A stretch of DNA of 64,000 nt from positions 6,010,862 to 6,074,861 of the forward strand of contig NC_058510.1 of NCBI RefSeq assembly GCF_020382885.2. Reading direction: 5' to 3'. This DNA comes from Scatophagus argus (taxonomy: Eukaryota > Chordata > Actinopteri > Scatophagidae). A program made the translations under genes and the position numbers. The notes beneath the pieces were generated by a model that worked only from the letters and a program-made list of their open reading frames with translations, had not been told where the DNA came from and ran no database searches. This document shows, in pieces, positions 23,191-36,699 of the stretch. Numbering within the stretch: position 1 is the first letter of the stretch; each line of letters opens with the position of its first letter.

Positions 23191-26100
23191 AAGGTTCACT
23201 GCAGAATGATGTAGAATTTGGTCAACCAGACAGATATTTTGGGGCGGAAAAGCTTCTAATGTCCACAGATAAGAGCTGGACAGGATGTGTATAATTTCAC
23301 GTACAGCACTGTTTTTAATGCAGTGAATGAGCACCGATCAGTCTGTGTGAAAAGTGTGGCTCATAAAAAGAAAGCAAGCCACCCTTATGGCATACCCTTC
23401 ACATGCTTTATCAAAAACAAGAGGGCTTTTAGCCACTAAGTGCTACTCAACTTGACGCCAACTGATTTGATGGCAGTGGACCATGGTGGAAAAATGATAC
23501 AGAAAGAAATTGTTTCAAACAAAATATGTGCTCTGACAAGTGTCAAATTGGCCTTTTCAGAGATGCACTGAAGACACGGTGGAAGTGCTGTTGTCTCCCT
23601 TGTGGGCTGGAAGTCATGCACTGCTGATGTTTCAAGAGGGATTTGAGGAGTCATTCAGACATTTTATCTGTCTATTAAACTTGGAAAACTCTTAATCATT
23701 CCTGACCAGAACCGGAAAGTGTTGAGTGGGAGATGCACATCAGGGTGTTAAGGATGATTACAAATCATTGACACAGAGGTCAAGTTTAGAGATTAACTTG
23801 TTTTTCGGCTTCTTTTGTAACTCATCACAATTTTTAAAGCTGTCTAATTTATTCTGGCTTCTGAAACTTTTGCATTTTTTCCATTTCTAGCTGTCTAATT
23901 GGAAAACCCATTAGTCCATTTCTGACCTTACTTACATCTGCAGCATTTGATTGTGTTGCATTCTTCGCATGTGCTCTTTTGTATGATATATTCAGTGAGG
24001 ACAGTGAATAGGCTGAATTTCTGAGATAATCACCAGGGAATACTGCGCCGTTCAACAGGAGCGACTCCTCTTGTATCAGTCAATGTTGCTGAATGAGTCA
24101 GAGGAGCGGTGCTCATTAGCAAAAGGGCAGAAGTCACCTTGCTCCACTCATCCTCAGGGCCACTGTCACTTATTGCTAACAGAGTGTCAGTGTGTCGCTG
24201 GCATGCTAAACATCCCCGTATGACCAGATTCACGTCGGGGCAGAGAATCAGCGATGGAAGTATACAGTCCTTCTCCTGCTTTAATGACTGTGTCCCTCAA
24301 AGTGACTCCTGTCAGCCAGTTTGCTTTGTTCTCCAAAAAGTTGCCTGATCAATGCCACGATTAAATGTTGGTCACGCATCACGTAACCCTTTGGCCTGAC
24401 ATGATGCAACAGTCCCTAATTGCAAGCTACATTCACCCAACTGTCCTCACTTGTAGCATGACAGACGCCGAACAGCATCAGGATCCCAGGGGACGTTCCT
24501 GTGCTATAAATAATATGGATCACATACATCTATGCAGGGACCCTCAAGCACCGGTATGCTCGCTTTGATATGTAAATTTAATCCTCCCCCCCGCCACACA
24601 CCCCAGAGTTTGAGTAAGTGAAACAATTTAGAAGAATTTCACCAGGCTTTTCAGGTTTAGAATACACAAACACCCAAAAATGGTCCCAAAAATAGAGATA
24701 AAGCATTAGCTCTATTTTATTTTTGTTTGATTGTTCAGGAGCAATTAACCCTAAAGTTGACTGTATGTTCAGACTAATGATTATTGAGAGTGATTTTATC
24801 GCTAAGGCTGAGGCTACTTTGATTACAAGCTGCCATCTCTCTGATTTGCATTTAAAAGCCAGTCCTTGCTCCTTGCACGTCCACATGAAAAATGGAATTC
24901 ATACATTCCAATTACAGATGCAAAGGTGAGGCCATTCACATGTCGGCTGCCTCTTAGTCAAATGTGTCAGCGTTAAACGATTCAAGAGGGGCTCCTGTCA
25001 CAAATGGACACTTTAGAGTTTTAAGAGCCTTAAATGTGGCCACTAAATTGAACTGGCACCCTTGTCGCTCAAGAAAAAGCTGCAGATTTTTGACCTTCAG
25101 CATACAAAGCCTGAATGTATGGCAAGGCTGCCCTTCAGACACCACTTTTATCTAATGCCTGTGCACAAAGAAAGCAAAACCTGGCGCAAGGAGCATAAAG
25201 CCTGCACCCCTGAGAAATGAAAAGATCTGAACATCACTGAACCTTCATGGGACGTTTTGGATCTCTGCGTGGAAAGCAGATTTTCACCTCCTTCATCCTT
25301 CAAAGAAAGTGTCTTTTTTCTATTCCATAGAACAATTTCAGAGTGTGACAGCATCTGAAGAAGACTTGAATCTGTTTTCAAAGCCAAGTGCGATGCTGCT
25401 GCCTTCCCAGGTGCCTAATATTATTTGGGGTTTCTGTTATTTTGTCCACCCTTGTTAGGGCTCTGAGTTTAGATGAGAGGTGTCGGTCTTGAAGTGAAGA
25501 AGGCTGAGGGAAAAGGAAAGTCTTTTATTACCATTATCTTCAGTCTCTATAACTTCCTACCTCTAGAATATCACACACATGCTCACACTTCTTCCTCTTT
25601 TCCTAAAACAAGCACCTCAAAAGTGAAACCAAATAATCACCAGCTCTGTGCTAATTCTCGGGTTTATTTTGAGTTTTATTCGAGTTTAAAGACTTTTTCC
25701 TCAGAGCACAGCTTTATGGATAATTCACACTCAAGTTTGTATTTGCTTATTGCTTGTGTAAATGGTGTCAATGGAAAGTAACGCAGAGTGACAGCCGCAA
25801 GGCCTCGACTCCATATGTACTCCCAAATAAAACATGATGATTCAGTGTCACAGATGATTTAGAACAGATAACGGATGCTGGATCATTTTGTTGTTCTTTA
25901 CATGCCATTATAGGGTGGGTGCAAGAAAGCAGCATCTTCACTGCAATTGTGTGAATGGCCTCGGGCTATCTACAACCTACTTGTGGTTAGTTAGGCTCCT
26001 GTTCCTTCTGCCCTGTTTGAAAGTCATTGCCAATCCAAGTTAAATTAAACTACGTCCACCCCCAGGCTCAGCGTTATGTCACACAACTCAATCAGGCAGA

Positions 26101-28575
26101 TGGCTGCTCATACTTAGTCTCAGCTTGGTGCGCTTTCTGCCTGAGGTTTATCAGCGCATGCATTGTTGTGAGCATGATAGAAACACATGCCCGTGCATAC
26201 ATGCATGTGTACCGGGATACAAAAAGAAAAGACTCATGGGAGAGTGATGGCTTCCAGCTCAATACAGAGAGGGAGAGACTGGAAATCCCTCCTCTAATTA
26301 ATGTTTACATAACTGTGGCTAATGTAATTCATGCTCGCCCATGTTGAGAGGGGTCAAGGAGCTTGGGGAAGCCCACCTGAGTTGACAATTGCCTGTGTGG
26401 GAGTTGTGTGCACGGTCCAGTGAACTGGACACATCAGGAGGGATTGAGAGGAGAAAAACAAACAAAATGTAGTTTGATTAAAAAACAGCTTGCAAACAGC
26501 AGTCGTAATGCAAGTTCTTGGAAAACTTGATGAGTAACATTTTGGGTATTTGTTCTCCAAACACTGATTAATATGTAAGAGTGGAAAGAACAATTAGCTA
26601 TGTAAATGCAGGTAGACAGACCTGAGAAGAAATTAATTTCTTCTATTTACAGTATCCTCCAGCAGAACAAAGTCTGACGCAATCACAGCCTCCTGCCATT
26701 ACAGAGCACTTAGTGAGTTTTTAAAAGGTGCTGCAATGTAATTGCAAGGGATCGTGAAAATTAATTTAAATTTCTGTCTCGACAGAGCAAGGGTGACAAA
26801 GATGAGCCTCAGTTTTATTGTTTGTTGTTGATTTTCAGTGAACCTAACAAAGTCTTTTGCTTCAGGAAAGTGAGTGTTCTCCCTTAAACACAAAACAAGT
26901 TTAAATATAGTAATAAATTAAAGGAGGTGTTAGTTGTTGATTGTGACAAGGCAAGAACGAGTGTGCAGCAGGTTTAATTGTGCTATTAATAGATATCTGT
27001 GCTACGTCACAGCATTTGGACCTGCAGGTAAAGATCAAAAACTTCAGTGCAGTTGTAGAGATGTACAAAACACCATCTGAAAGCTGCATCATTACCAGTT
27101 ATTAAGGTGATGTTTATCCGAGCTCTTCGACCCAGAGGCTGACATGACTAGAGACTCACTGAGGGGAATGAGAGTTAAGGTGAACTGTAAGGTAAATAAA
27201 ATACACTGCATGGCAAAGATACAGTTTTTGGATACTGGAGAGGCTTTTCCAAAGATTAAGAAGATGGTATAATGTGAACCTTGCAACAAAGAAGAGATTT
27301 AGGAGCTGAGGCAGGATGTGGTAAGCGGCTTAGACTACATACGGACGCCAGTGTTAGCAAGCAAACTGAAACAGTCAGATCTACAGATAGAGGTTATTTA
27401 ATTCCAACCGAGGATTTAAAAGGGCAAAACCAGATGCCAGGACAGGCCAAAAGTTTGAATGGTGAAAATAGACTGTGAAAAAGGCAGATGAGCAGTTCGC
27501 TGCAGCACCAAAGGGAAACACAACAGGGCTGCAGAGGTCTCGTTCTTGACACAGATAACCTTGTATGAAACAACACAAAAACAAAAAAGGGAACCGGTTG
27601 TAGCATCAGTGCAGAGCCAGCAGGATATCCTCGTGTCTGCCAAACTAACTGAGGCAGAGACAGTGGATAAAAAGAGGCAGCACAAAGAAATAAGGGGATG
27701 GATTACGTTGTGAGCAACCTACGATGTGGTGCCATCACTGCAGAAACTGAGGCGATGGCTGAGTGAAGATCACACACATATCCTCCAGGCTCACACGCAG
27801 CAGTGCTTTAACATATCAGGATGCAAAGTCTTTCACAAGGTCAATATGCTTGGCAGCATGATAACAGCCTGGCAGCTGCAATTGAGAGAAACAGAAACTA
27901 ATTCTTTTTTTGCCTTTAGCAGTTAAGAACCCAGCAAATAAAACTTAAGAGAATATGGAAGGAGAGGCTTTTCTCTTACTGGGGTGAAGTTAAAGACATA
28001 AAAATAACCAGATATTTGTTGCATGTTTTGTTGAGTTGTGCATAAAACTTTAAAACATTACCTTGTCTGTGTATATGACTGTCTGAGTCACATTAAAATA
28101 GGTTTTCATAGGCACTGGTGGTTTTTCACAGTCCACCTAAAACGGAAGGTGCTGCGCTATTTGCTTACATGTTTCCTGTAAAAATGCTCAGCTATAGGGA
28201 GGGACTTTTTGACTTGACTAGTCCTGAAAACAGCATCTGATGACGGATGGAAAACGACAGGATGGTCACAGCGGTACAAGGTGGGTCTCTTGCCAGGTGT
28301 GGCTGCTGGCACACTGAGCCTGAGTCAGCTAACAGGACAGCTAACCGTTAGCTGCATGGCTGACTGTCTAACAGTGGAGTCCATTTTCAGTCTGGTCATG
28401 TTCACTGTCTCCTCAGCCTGGTACGGTTAGCAGTAGCGTTAGTTTCAACTTCAGCAACGAGCACAGCCATCTGTTCATTGGGAAACTCTATTGAGAGTTC
28501 AGGCAGAGCAACTGAAGGACATCACAGGGCAAACCAGAAACTATTTTAAGTTGTTAAGGCGAGTTTTCTTTACAT

Positions 28576-29178
28576 TTAGAGTGAGACCCGATCCTCAGAA
28601 AAGCTATGGCAGCAGGCTTCTGACATGAAATCTGTGCCGCTGACTGACTGATGGCTGGAAGTTATGATATTGTTGGTTAAAAGAAATTTTATTATACCAG
28701 AAGAAAATACAATTGGATTTTGATTTAAGAATGCAAAGAAACTGACTTTTATGTAATTGTTTTGGCATACATTGTTACACATGGCCACAATATGACTGTA
28801 GACATAATCTAAAAGGGTTAAAAAGACATCATTCAGTATCACCCTTGAAAATTCAGTATTGGTTGGGGGGGGAATCACTTGCAGGTGAGTGATTTTGGAC
28901 AACACTGATTGTCTAAAGACAACATGAGGTGTGAACTTTAATGACAAACCTCTTTCTATGTGCTTCTCTCCTCTCCCCCAAACCTCAAAGGCATGTTTCC
29001 TCATAAAGAGCTTACACCAGATCCTCTGTATCATTAAATGTTTGGATGACCTCCCATCATGACTGGATAAAGAGGAGACGGTGAAGGACAGAGCACTTCC
29101 TGGCACCTCTTCTCTGTCGGACAGCTGCCTCTCTATGTTGCTCATCTCAAGAAACGATGTCACGCCAGAGTCGTCCAA
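28576..29178 (-). other. Open frame of 200 codons, probably not a gene
   Basis: The longest open frame in the desert (start at 29178). It has no recognised domain, no signal peptide, and no obvious family resemblance. Its C-terminal half is rich in F, I, N and V as expected from translated AT-rich DNA. No promoter or splice context was noticed. Listed because of its length only. Confidence 0.12.
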
Positions 29179-32100
29179 TCAATCACGCTGATGAATTTAC
29201 AAGACGGGGCCAGCTTGCGTTTTCAACTACCTGCCAACCGTCCTGACTCTACCTGCATCTTCCTTCCTTCTGTCTGCCACTTATGTGCTTTCTGCATCTC
29301 TGATCACAAGCCTCTGTACTGTATGTTCGCTCTCTGCCTCTCTCTGGAGGGTTAAGCCTGATGGAAGGCTTCTGACACATGAGCAGATTAATGTGTGTAT
29401 CTCTGCTGATTGATTGATTCATTACATTAGTTTTATTTGACTAGTTCAGCTGATTGATGCAAAGCAAGGAAGCTTTTAAATTACAGCCACTCAATCGAAT
29501 TAATCACAGAGAACAAAGTTCAGTCCGACAATGGTTCTCTGACACAGTTTACGCTCTCAACACTGCAGTTTTATTTACTGAAACCATATTATTCAGTCTA
29601 CAGTAACAAAAGCCAAAACCTATTTTTGTCCACAGAGTTTGCTCCTTCTTTCCTCCATCTTTTCTTTTCTTGAGTTGTTCCTTTCCAGTGTGCTGCTGTC
29701 TGGTGTAATTGTCTCATTTTTTGATTTTGGCCTGATGCCACTGGGTGATCAGAGCCTGTTAGCTCCTCGCTGATGATCAGAGAGAAACCAAGGAGGGAGC
29801 ATATAGTAGACACCTACACAAACAATTAGAGAAGAGGATTGTTTTGCTGCTTACTGTAGAAACCCCTCACTAGTCTTCTGATCTTAATCAGTCAAACAGA
29901 GAAAACAAAACAAAGGATGAGTCATTCGATTTACTCAGGGGTAAAATGAGCACGGATAACGAGGTCAGTTATGTACTGAGTGTTTTTATTGGACAGACAC
30001 TCTTGTTATTATCTTATGATATGATTAAGACAAAATCAAGACTATATTCGTGTGGTCTCTCTGGTCCCCGTTCTGCTCAAGGGCCGTCAAGATATTTCTT
30101 GTCCCTGTTAGCCGCTCAGGACTATTGTTTGTCTCATTAGACTATTTTATATGCACTTTCTGAAAAACAACAACGCATCTCGTCCTGCACAAACACAGCT
30201 GATTTCGCTGCATCTTCACTGGCTTGCATCCTGTCTAATGTGGTGGGGGACATGCATTATTAATTTGCTATGGGGGAAATGTCCAGTGCAACCATCTGAG
30301 AGGCTTTGTGCACATGGCTTCAAGAGGGGATGAAGCGCCCCGTTTGTACACATATCGAAGCAGGGCAAAGCTTTCTCGGACACTGGCAACCTGAAGTCAG
30401 TTCAATGAAGTGGTCACCACTCAGAGGGGAAGCGTCACATCTCCAGTCGCTTATAGACAAGGGCCAAGAGGTTAACTCTTACATAATTTATGTCAAATGC
30501 GCCTGTTGACATGTGTTGACTGTGTGGTGACAGTGTGATGCAGTCTTGGTTATCCTGATGCTGAACCACAACTTCTTGTGACTCTTTTTGTTTGAGAGGA
30601 AAAAGTTGCACGCTGCCTCCACCTACACTGACTGTTTTCTCTAATTAGCACTCCACTTCACCATAAATGCATCTTACATCAAACAAAACCGAGTGCTCTT
30701 CAAAGCAAAGCGTACGACTGGGAAGAGTTTTGGCGTTAAACTATTGCGTAAAGGACAGAAACGGTTTTATAACATCAGGCCTGACCACCCTAATCTGCAT
30801 ATTGGGAACCTTGCTTGGTCTGATGAACTTCTGAGTAAACCACTGAATTCTGTAAGACAAAGCCAAGTGACGTACATCCACAGAGACAGGAAGAAACCCG
30901 CTCAACCGTTTCAGCCTTTATGCCTGTGATTGCTGCAACGATGGTAGCCGTGTTGAAAGAAAATACGGATTTTTAAGGTCACTGATGCTCAGGGACAAGC
31001 CAAGTCTAAAACAAAGAAAACCGTTTGAAATGTCTCTCTTCCCTGGCTGTCTACGCTGTTAGCCTGTATGATAACTGTCAGTGCCAGAGTATATGATGTT
31101 TGTCAATCATTCAGCACGAAGGCCTGGAGTTACTTTGTTCTCCTGTCACACTTTATGCTTACGTAAAGACTGAAAGACCCAGTATTTTGACAGAAACACT
31201 GGGTTAAAAATGATTCAAGTCTTAGACTACATGGGGAAGACTGTATCATCATTACAATGTTCAGATTAAGGGGCACCTAAGAGCCAATTATGGTCAAAAT
31301 GTGCTATCAAAGAGAGGGAAAAAAGTGGGTTACAAGTCTGGAACAATGGCTTTGCCCTAGATTTCTCCTGAGATGGCAATTTTTATCACCTTATGAAGCA
31401 GTCAAGTCTACACAATCTAACAGTGTTCTATCTGCAGCCATGCATTTGAGGAAAACATTTGTGTACAGCACATAAAAAAATCATTCAACGTCACGAAATC
31501 ATGTACAGAAGCAGAACATTTAGCATCTCTGAAAAGCAAACTAAACCCTCTAAAGGGTATAGGCATAGCAGGTAATTCATTTTCTAGTAGACGTGTGGCA
31601 AAAATTGCTGAATTTTGAACATGTTTTTGTCCTGTGAGTTTGTTTAAATCCAGATTTGTTCTATCACTGAAAACACCAGAGGTGCAACAACAATACTGCC
31701 TCAAATCCCATGAAAAACAACAAAACCAACAATGAAGTGATCATTCTAACAAGAACCGTCTGGATTTCCAATATCTAACATATTACATGAAACTGTGCCA
31801 AAGCGTTTCGTTGTTAAGCCATGAAAGACACATAAATGAGCCACACAGCTGCACTGGGTGACATTCTCCTTTATTAAGGTGAGCAGTAGCCAGCACGCCA
31901 AATGTGAATTATAAAGTTCTGAACAAATGCAACACGTAGCCGTATTTGGGTAACCTTTGATAAAAACTGCAGCTGTTATGGGAAATCACTGAGGTCTTTA
32001 CAGCAATGAAACAATATTACTGTGTCCCGTTTTAAAAGAGTTACACCTTTAAAGGAAGGAACAGGATGGTGGCACAGACAGGGAAGGAGCGTCAGAAAGT

Positions 32101-35031
32101 AATAAAGGATTTGTTGCCACGTTGTCGGTTTTGGTGTTTTCACAGGATTTTGTTAATAAGAAAAAAAAACATGGAAAACACCGGACTTGTCCTTTAACTT
32201 AATATATTCAATAGATTATGTATAGACAGATGGTAAGATGTAAGTATGTACTATCCAATTTAAAGATAAGCTTTTTAAATGAAAGCTATTTGGATGTTTA
32301 GCCTGGTTAAATTTGAACTGTCAGCTGTGGTTGTGAACAAACAGCAAAGGGAGTTTAGACGTTAAATAGGAGATTAAATGTCGTCACTTTCCTTCTGTGA
32401 CCCCTGTGTGAGGAGACCTGCATCCACTATGTGAACAAGCATTAGGAAAGGCTCTGGTTTAACGCCTTCAGAGCTACACGTTAGATTCATGTAGACAGAA
32501 CGGCCCTTGGGGGTTTCGCTGCATTATGGACAGCTTTGCTTCACACACTCTCATGCAGGGCTGCATACATTCTGTCGAGCTGCATGCAAACCAGAGGAGA
32601 AGCCCAGGAAAGCCAGCTGTCTCACGTTTAATTTTTCAAAAGGTGATCAGCTGAAGAGTTTCAGAAGGTTGCTATGTTTTATTATTTCAAACGTCCTGAA
32701 ACAAACTCAAAATAGCTTCTTTTTAAAAAGCAGCTCAGTTGCACTGAAGAATACTTTAACATCAAGTAAACCGCAGGGAGACATTAGCCAGCAGCTTTTA
32801 ATCTGCATGATTAATGAGTCTGTTTGGCCTTAAACTGCCATGATGGAATATTTTCATACATTTAATTACTTACATATTTAGTGAGCGGGTTGCATGAATG
32901 CTCTGCGTAGTTTTGTGATGAACTGGATGGAACAAGAAATGTCATTTCTGTAAAATTTTCCATGTTTTTTTTTTTTGTTTTTTTCAAGATGAAAGGCCAA
33001 GCTCTCACTTCTATTAGAGAGGTGTTCTTATAACAGGTTATATCACTGCACTATAAACCAGAAGGACACCTGAGCTGCAGCACTGAGGTCAGGTGGTGGT
33101 CTGAGTGTGGGGCCCTGGGCTCTGCGGTCCATGCAATAAGCACCGCACTACCTGTTCACAGCCAGAGCGACCTTGTTTATTAAAATGAGTTTGTCAAAGT
33201 CGAGCCACACACCGGAAGTATTAGTAAAAACAAGGCTAAATCCACAAGGGAAAGCTGTCCAATTATTCAGGAAGGGACAATTTGATGAGAAGCACTTGTC
33301 CCTCCTCGTTGAGGATCACAATTGGAAAGTCAAATGATCAATTAAAAGAATCTGTTGCCATGGAGTTTGTTTGTCTGACGGCAGTTCTGTGAAACCCTTT
33401 CTCTGCTGTGGGGGATTCAACTTTACTCCATTAAGTCCAGATTTTCATCTGATCATTTTTATTCTGCGTTATCTACCTGCAGAAAGAGGTCAGACACTAA
33501 GGTTGGCAGCCATAGTAAGTGGTAACATCCCAGATACTCCGGAGGAATCATTCAGATTTTTATCTAATCTAATCTAATCGTCTGAGAGACTTGCTCTAAT
33601 TGAGGAAACAATGGGATAATGTTTTAAGCCTGAGTCTCTTCCGGTGTGGCGTCACAGGAGAGGATTTTTCTCCCAGTGATCCGTATGGGGACAGTGATTT
33701 GAAAATGAGGTGACATGAGTTGACCACGAGCAGCCACTCTCTCATCTGGTGGTGTTTTCTATTTGTGTCAGCCAACATGTGTTTCTCGTGATGGGACCTG
33801 ACACCTCCCCTGGAGCAGCAGGGAGGCATGAAGAGCAACAAAGTGCTAGGATGCTATAGGAGGAAGTATTTCACACCGACTGCAAATTAAACTCTGATGT
33901 CTTCCACACTGAAAAACGCCCCCACAGAGCAAACGTGAACATCAGAAAAGAAGGCAGATATTCATGATGAAAGATCCATCTTGTACTCTGCGTTTCCAAA
34001 ATCAAATCCTCTCTCTTAAATTGGCTGTTTTCTTTACTTGAGAGCACAGTATGTGCTAAGTCACTTTGACCTCTGCATACGCTGTATGTCTGGAACTTTT
34101 CCTGGGCCGAATGTCTGGCTGAAATGGATTTACAATTAAGGATAAATTGGAAGGGTTTTACCACATTGTGAAAGACGACTTAACAGATATGTGGAGTTCA
34201 TGCTCGAGTGGAAAAGTGACAACTTTGGCTCCTAATTCACTTTTAACATGTTTCACTGTGTGTGAGTCCGCAGACATTATAGTTATTTCATTGTATTGCA
34301 CCGGAGCAGAGAAACAGACAAGTGAGAGTTCTGCTTTTATTTAAATCATCAACCTGTTTAAAATTCTAATGGCTTGTCAGATATTGGATTAAGCTCTCCA
34401 TCTTGAAAGCGCGGCTCGGTGGTGGGCTCCTCTGGAGCGAGGTGTCCGAGGCACCCAGTGGCATATGTAGTGACGTATGTATGTGCAGCAGCAATGAATC
34501 ACTTGGAGACAATGCCCCTCTCTCAGCCTGAGCTGCTTGCAGATGCACATTCACTGAATATAACACAAGTCAACTAGGAAACAGCTTTGGAATCATTAGT
34601 GTGGTGCAATATGCAGAAACAAAGTCAGTCCTGCAGACTGCACCAAAACATACCTGTTGTTCTTGCAACTATTTGAGGCATTTCCTGTGTTTAGTCTCCT
34701 GATTATGCATTATTATTGCATTGTGGCTCTGTAAATATTACCAAGATGAAGAACAAAAAGAACAGCCACTGTTTATTTATTTGACATGCCGAGAGCATTT
34801 AGGTCTGATCCTGCACGAGCACATAATTCAGAAAATGAGTTGTGAGTGAGGAGCACGAATAAAGCAAGACATTCCAAACTTATCTCGACCCAACACTCTC
34901 TTCTTTCACTTTTGAGTCATTTCCTACAATTACTCCGAACTAATGTGAAAATGCCAGCAGGTGTGTCACCTATAGGGCTATTCTGAAAGCACAGAGGTAG
35001 ACGCTCGTGCACGCGCGCGCACACTCACATA

Positions 35032-35038
35032 TGACTCA
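35032..35038 (+). promoter_or_regulatory. crh: AP-1-like site in crh promoter
   Basis: TGACTCA lies about 115 bases upstream of the TATA box, roughly where mammalian CRH promoters carry a cAMP-response element (TGACGTCA). I saw no perfect CRE in the 200 bases before the TATA box. TGACG half sites occur within the crh intron near 35611 and 35629. Confidence 0.35.
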
Positions 35039-35148
35039 TCTCATCTAAACTAAAGCACTTTGTCAGAGGCGTCCATTCACGTTACACCCAGGCAAGAACG
35101 CGCAGACTCAATCTCATCTTGGAGCGCCACACTTATAGTGAGGCTGGC

Positions 35149-35156
35149 TATATAAG
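35149..35156 (+). promoter_or_regulatory. crh: TATA box of crh
   Basis: TATATAAG preceded by GGC; predicted transcription start near 35180. A non-coding exon 1 would run from there to a donor at 35281/35282 (G|GTATGA). Intron 1 ends at the acceptor ...CTCCTCGCAG at 35734. This two-exon layout with the whole precursor in exon 2 is the standard CRH gene structure. Confidence 0.8.
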
Positions 35157-35754
35157 TCCATTCAGCATCTACTCTTTAAGTAACAATATACTTGTTTCTT
35201 CAAAGAAGTGAAGGAGGGCGGCATCTCGCCAACTACCTGGCAACCTACACGGCTGTAGCGGACCTCCTCTAAAGATTGAAGGTATGAAAAGGCTTCATTT
35301 ATTTCAAACATATTGTGACTTTGTCTGCATGCTTTCTTTGACTTGTCACCTATTTTTTTGTCGGCACAACTTAGATCCAAATAAATTTGGCCAAACAGAT
35401 CGTGCACTTCGGTTTTACAAACGTTTTAAAAAATGAATTGCAGATCACCAAGTGGATTTTTGTCTTTAGTTGCTGCATTGTATATTCAAACTTGATTTTG
35501 TTTTACAGTACTGGAAACAAGTATGGATGGCAGAGAATGATAGTCAAACTTCCATCCTTTACTGAGCCAAAAATCTTTCTCTTTTCACGCGCGATATATT
35601 CCACATTACATTGACGTGATTCCTGTTTGACGTGCGTAAATTCCTCATTACGCAGCACATTTCACACCCGAACTGAGATTTTTTTTAAAAGCATATTTCA
35701 TAGAAATAATCCAGGCATGTGTTTCTCCTCGCAGATTCCTGCTGATATCCTGAC

Positions 35755-36261
35755 ATGAAGCTCAATTTACTTGGTACCACCGTGATTCTGCTAGTTGCCT
35801 TCTTACCCCGCTACGAATGTCGGGCTATTGAGAGCCCTGGCGGTGCCCTGCGCGTCCCAGCTCCCCAAAGCCACAACTCCCAGCAGCAACAGCAGTCTGG
35901 TCCCATCCTGGAGCGGCTTGGAGAGGAGTATTTCATCCGACTGGGCAACGGGGACTCTAACTCTTTTCCATCATCGTCCGTGTATCCCGGCGGATCACCT
36001 GCCATCTACAACAGAGCGCTGCAACTCCAGCTGACGCGGCGTCTTTTACAAGGGAAAGTTGGGAACATCAGGGCGCTCATAAGCGGCTTCGGAGACCACG
36101 GGGACGAGTCGATGGAGAGGGGAAGGAGGTCCGAGGACCCGCCGATATCCCTGGATCTGACCTTCCACCTGCTCCGAGAGATGATGGAGATGTCGAGGGC
36201 GGAACAGCTGGCCCAGCAAGCGCAAAATAACAGAAGAATGATGGAGCTGTTCGGGAAATGA
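35755..36261 (+). CDS. crh: Corticotropin-releasing hormone precursor (probably crha)
   Basis: CRH is the hypothalamic peptide that drives pituitary ACTH release through CRHR1. The 168-residue precursor lies in one exon (exon 2 begins at 35735). It has a hydrophobic signal peptide (about residues 1-24, LLGTTVILLVAFLP), a propeptide containing the conserved cryptic motif EEYFIRLGNG (about residues 57-66), and a dibasic-type site GRR before the hormone. The 41-residue hormone begins SEDPPISLDLTFHLLRE and ends RRMMELF, followed by GK, the amidation and processing signal, then stop. MMEMSRAEQLAQQAQNNRR in the middle departs from the commoner fish CRH (VLEMARAEQ..HSNRK), which points to the crha paralogue; that assignment is from memory. 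Polyadenylation hexamer AATAAA follows at 36603-36608. Confidence 0.96.
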   Translation: MKLNLLGTTVILLVAFLPRYECRAIESPGGALRVPAPQSHNSQQQQQSGPILERLGEEYFIRLGNGDSNSFPSSSVYPGGSPAIYNRALQLQLTRRLLQGKVGNIRALISGFGDHGDESMERGRRSEDPPISLDLTFHLLREMMEMSRAEQLAQQAQNNRRMMELFGK

Positions 36262-36602
36262 AGCTGCCCAGTCCGCCAAAGATCTCCCTTCCCTTTCTTT
36301 TAACTTTTCTTTTTCTCTTTTTTTTCTTTGCATTTTTACCATCAGCACAAAACATGCTCTGTACAATATAGTGCTGCTTTATCACTCTATTATTTATAGC
36401 TTTAACGTCAGACTATGGAGTGTAAACGGGCTCGACTTATAATGATCCGATTGTACCATTTTAATGTTGGTGTCAAATCTGTAGAATTACACTGTTCTTC
36501 ATATTTGAGATGATATACTTTTAAGACATGAAATACTGCATTGACAAAACTGGCATTTGTTTTAGATTATGAATCACTGTATTTATGATATTTATGTTTG
36601 TT

Positions 36603-36608
36603 AATAAA
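36603..36608 (+). terminator. crh: Polyadenylation signal of crh
   Basis: AATAAA about 340 bases after the crh stop, with further AATAAA copies near 36667-36683. The 3' UTR of about 360 bases includes ATTTA-type elements typical of unstable neuropeptide mRNAs. Confidence 0.7.
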
Positions 36609-36699
36609 CATATGTGCAACCAGTATTTTCTGTTGTGCAAGAGAACGTCTTATATCTATATTTTTTAATAAAAAACAAAAATAAACACAATGCTTACAC

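Larger units (their letters stand above)
17950..34900. other. Gene desert between rrs1 and crh
   Basis: About 17 kb without a recognisable gene. Contents noted: (GT)n at 20787-20816 and 22104-22130, a foldback element (22389-22691), candidate conserved blocks (19531-19760, 23035-23190, 24900-25160, 33180-33370) and one chance-length open frame (28576-29178, -). Such a desert 5' of crh is a plausible home for neural enhancers of crh, but nothing in the sequence alone proves this. Confidence 0.6.

Noticed and set aside
28576-29178. 200-codon frame as a new gene
   Set aside because: No recognised domain, AT-driven composition and isolation in a desert make chance more likely; kept only as a low-confidence feature.
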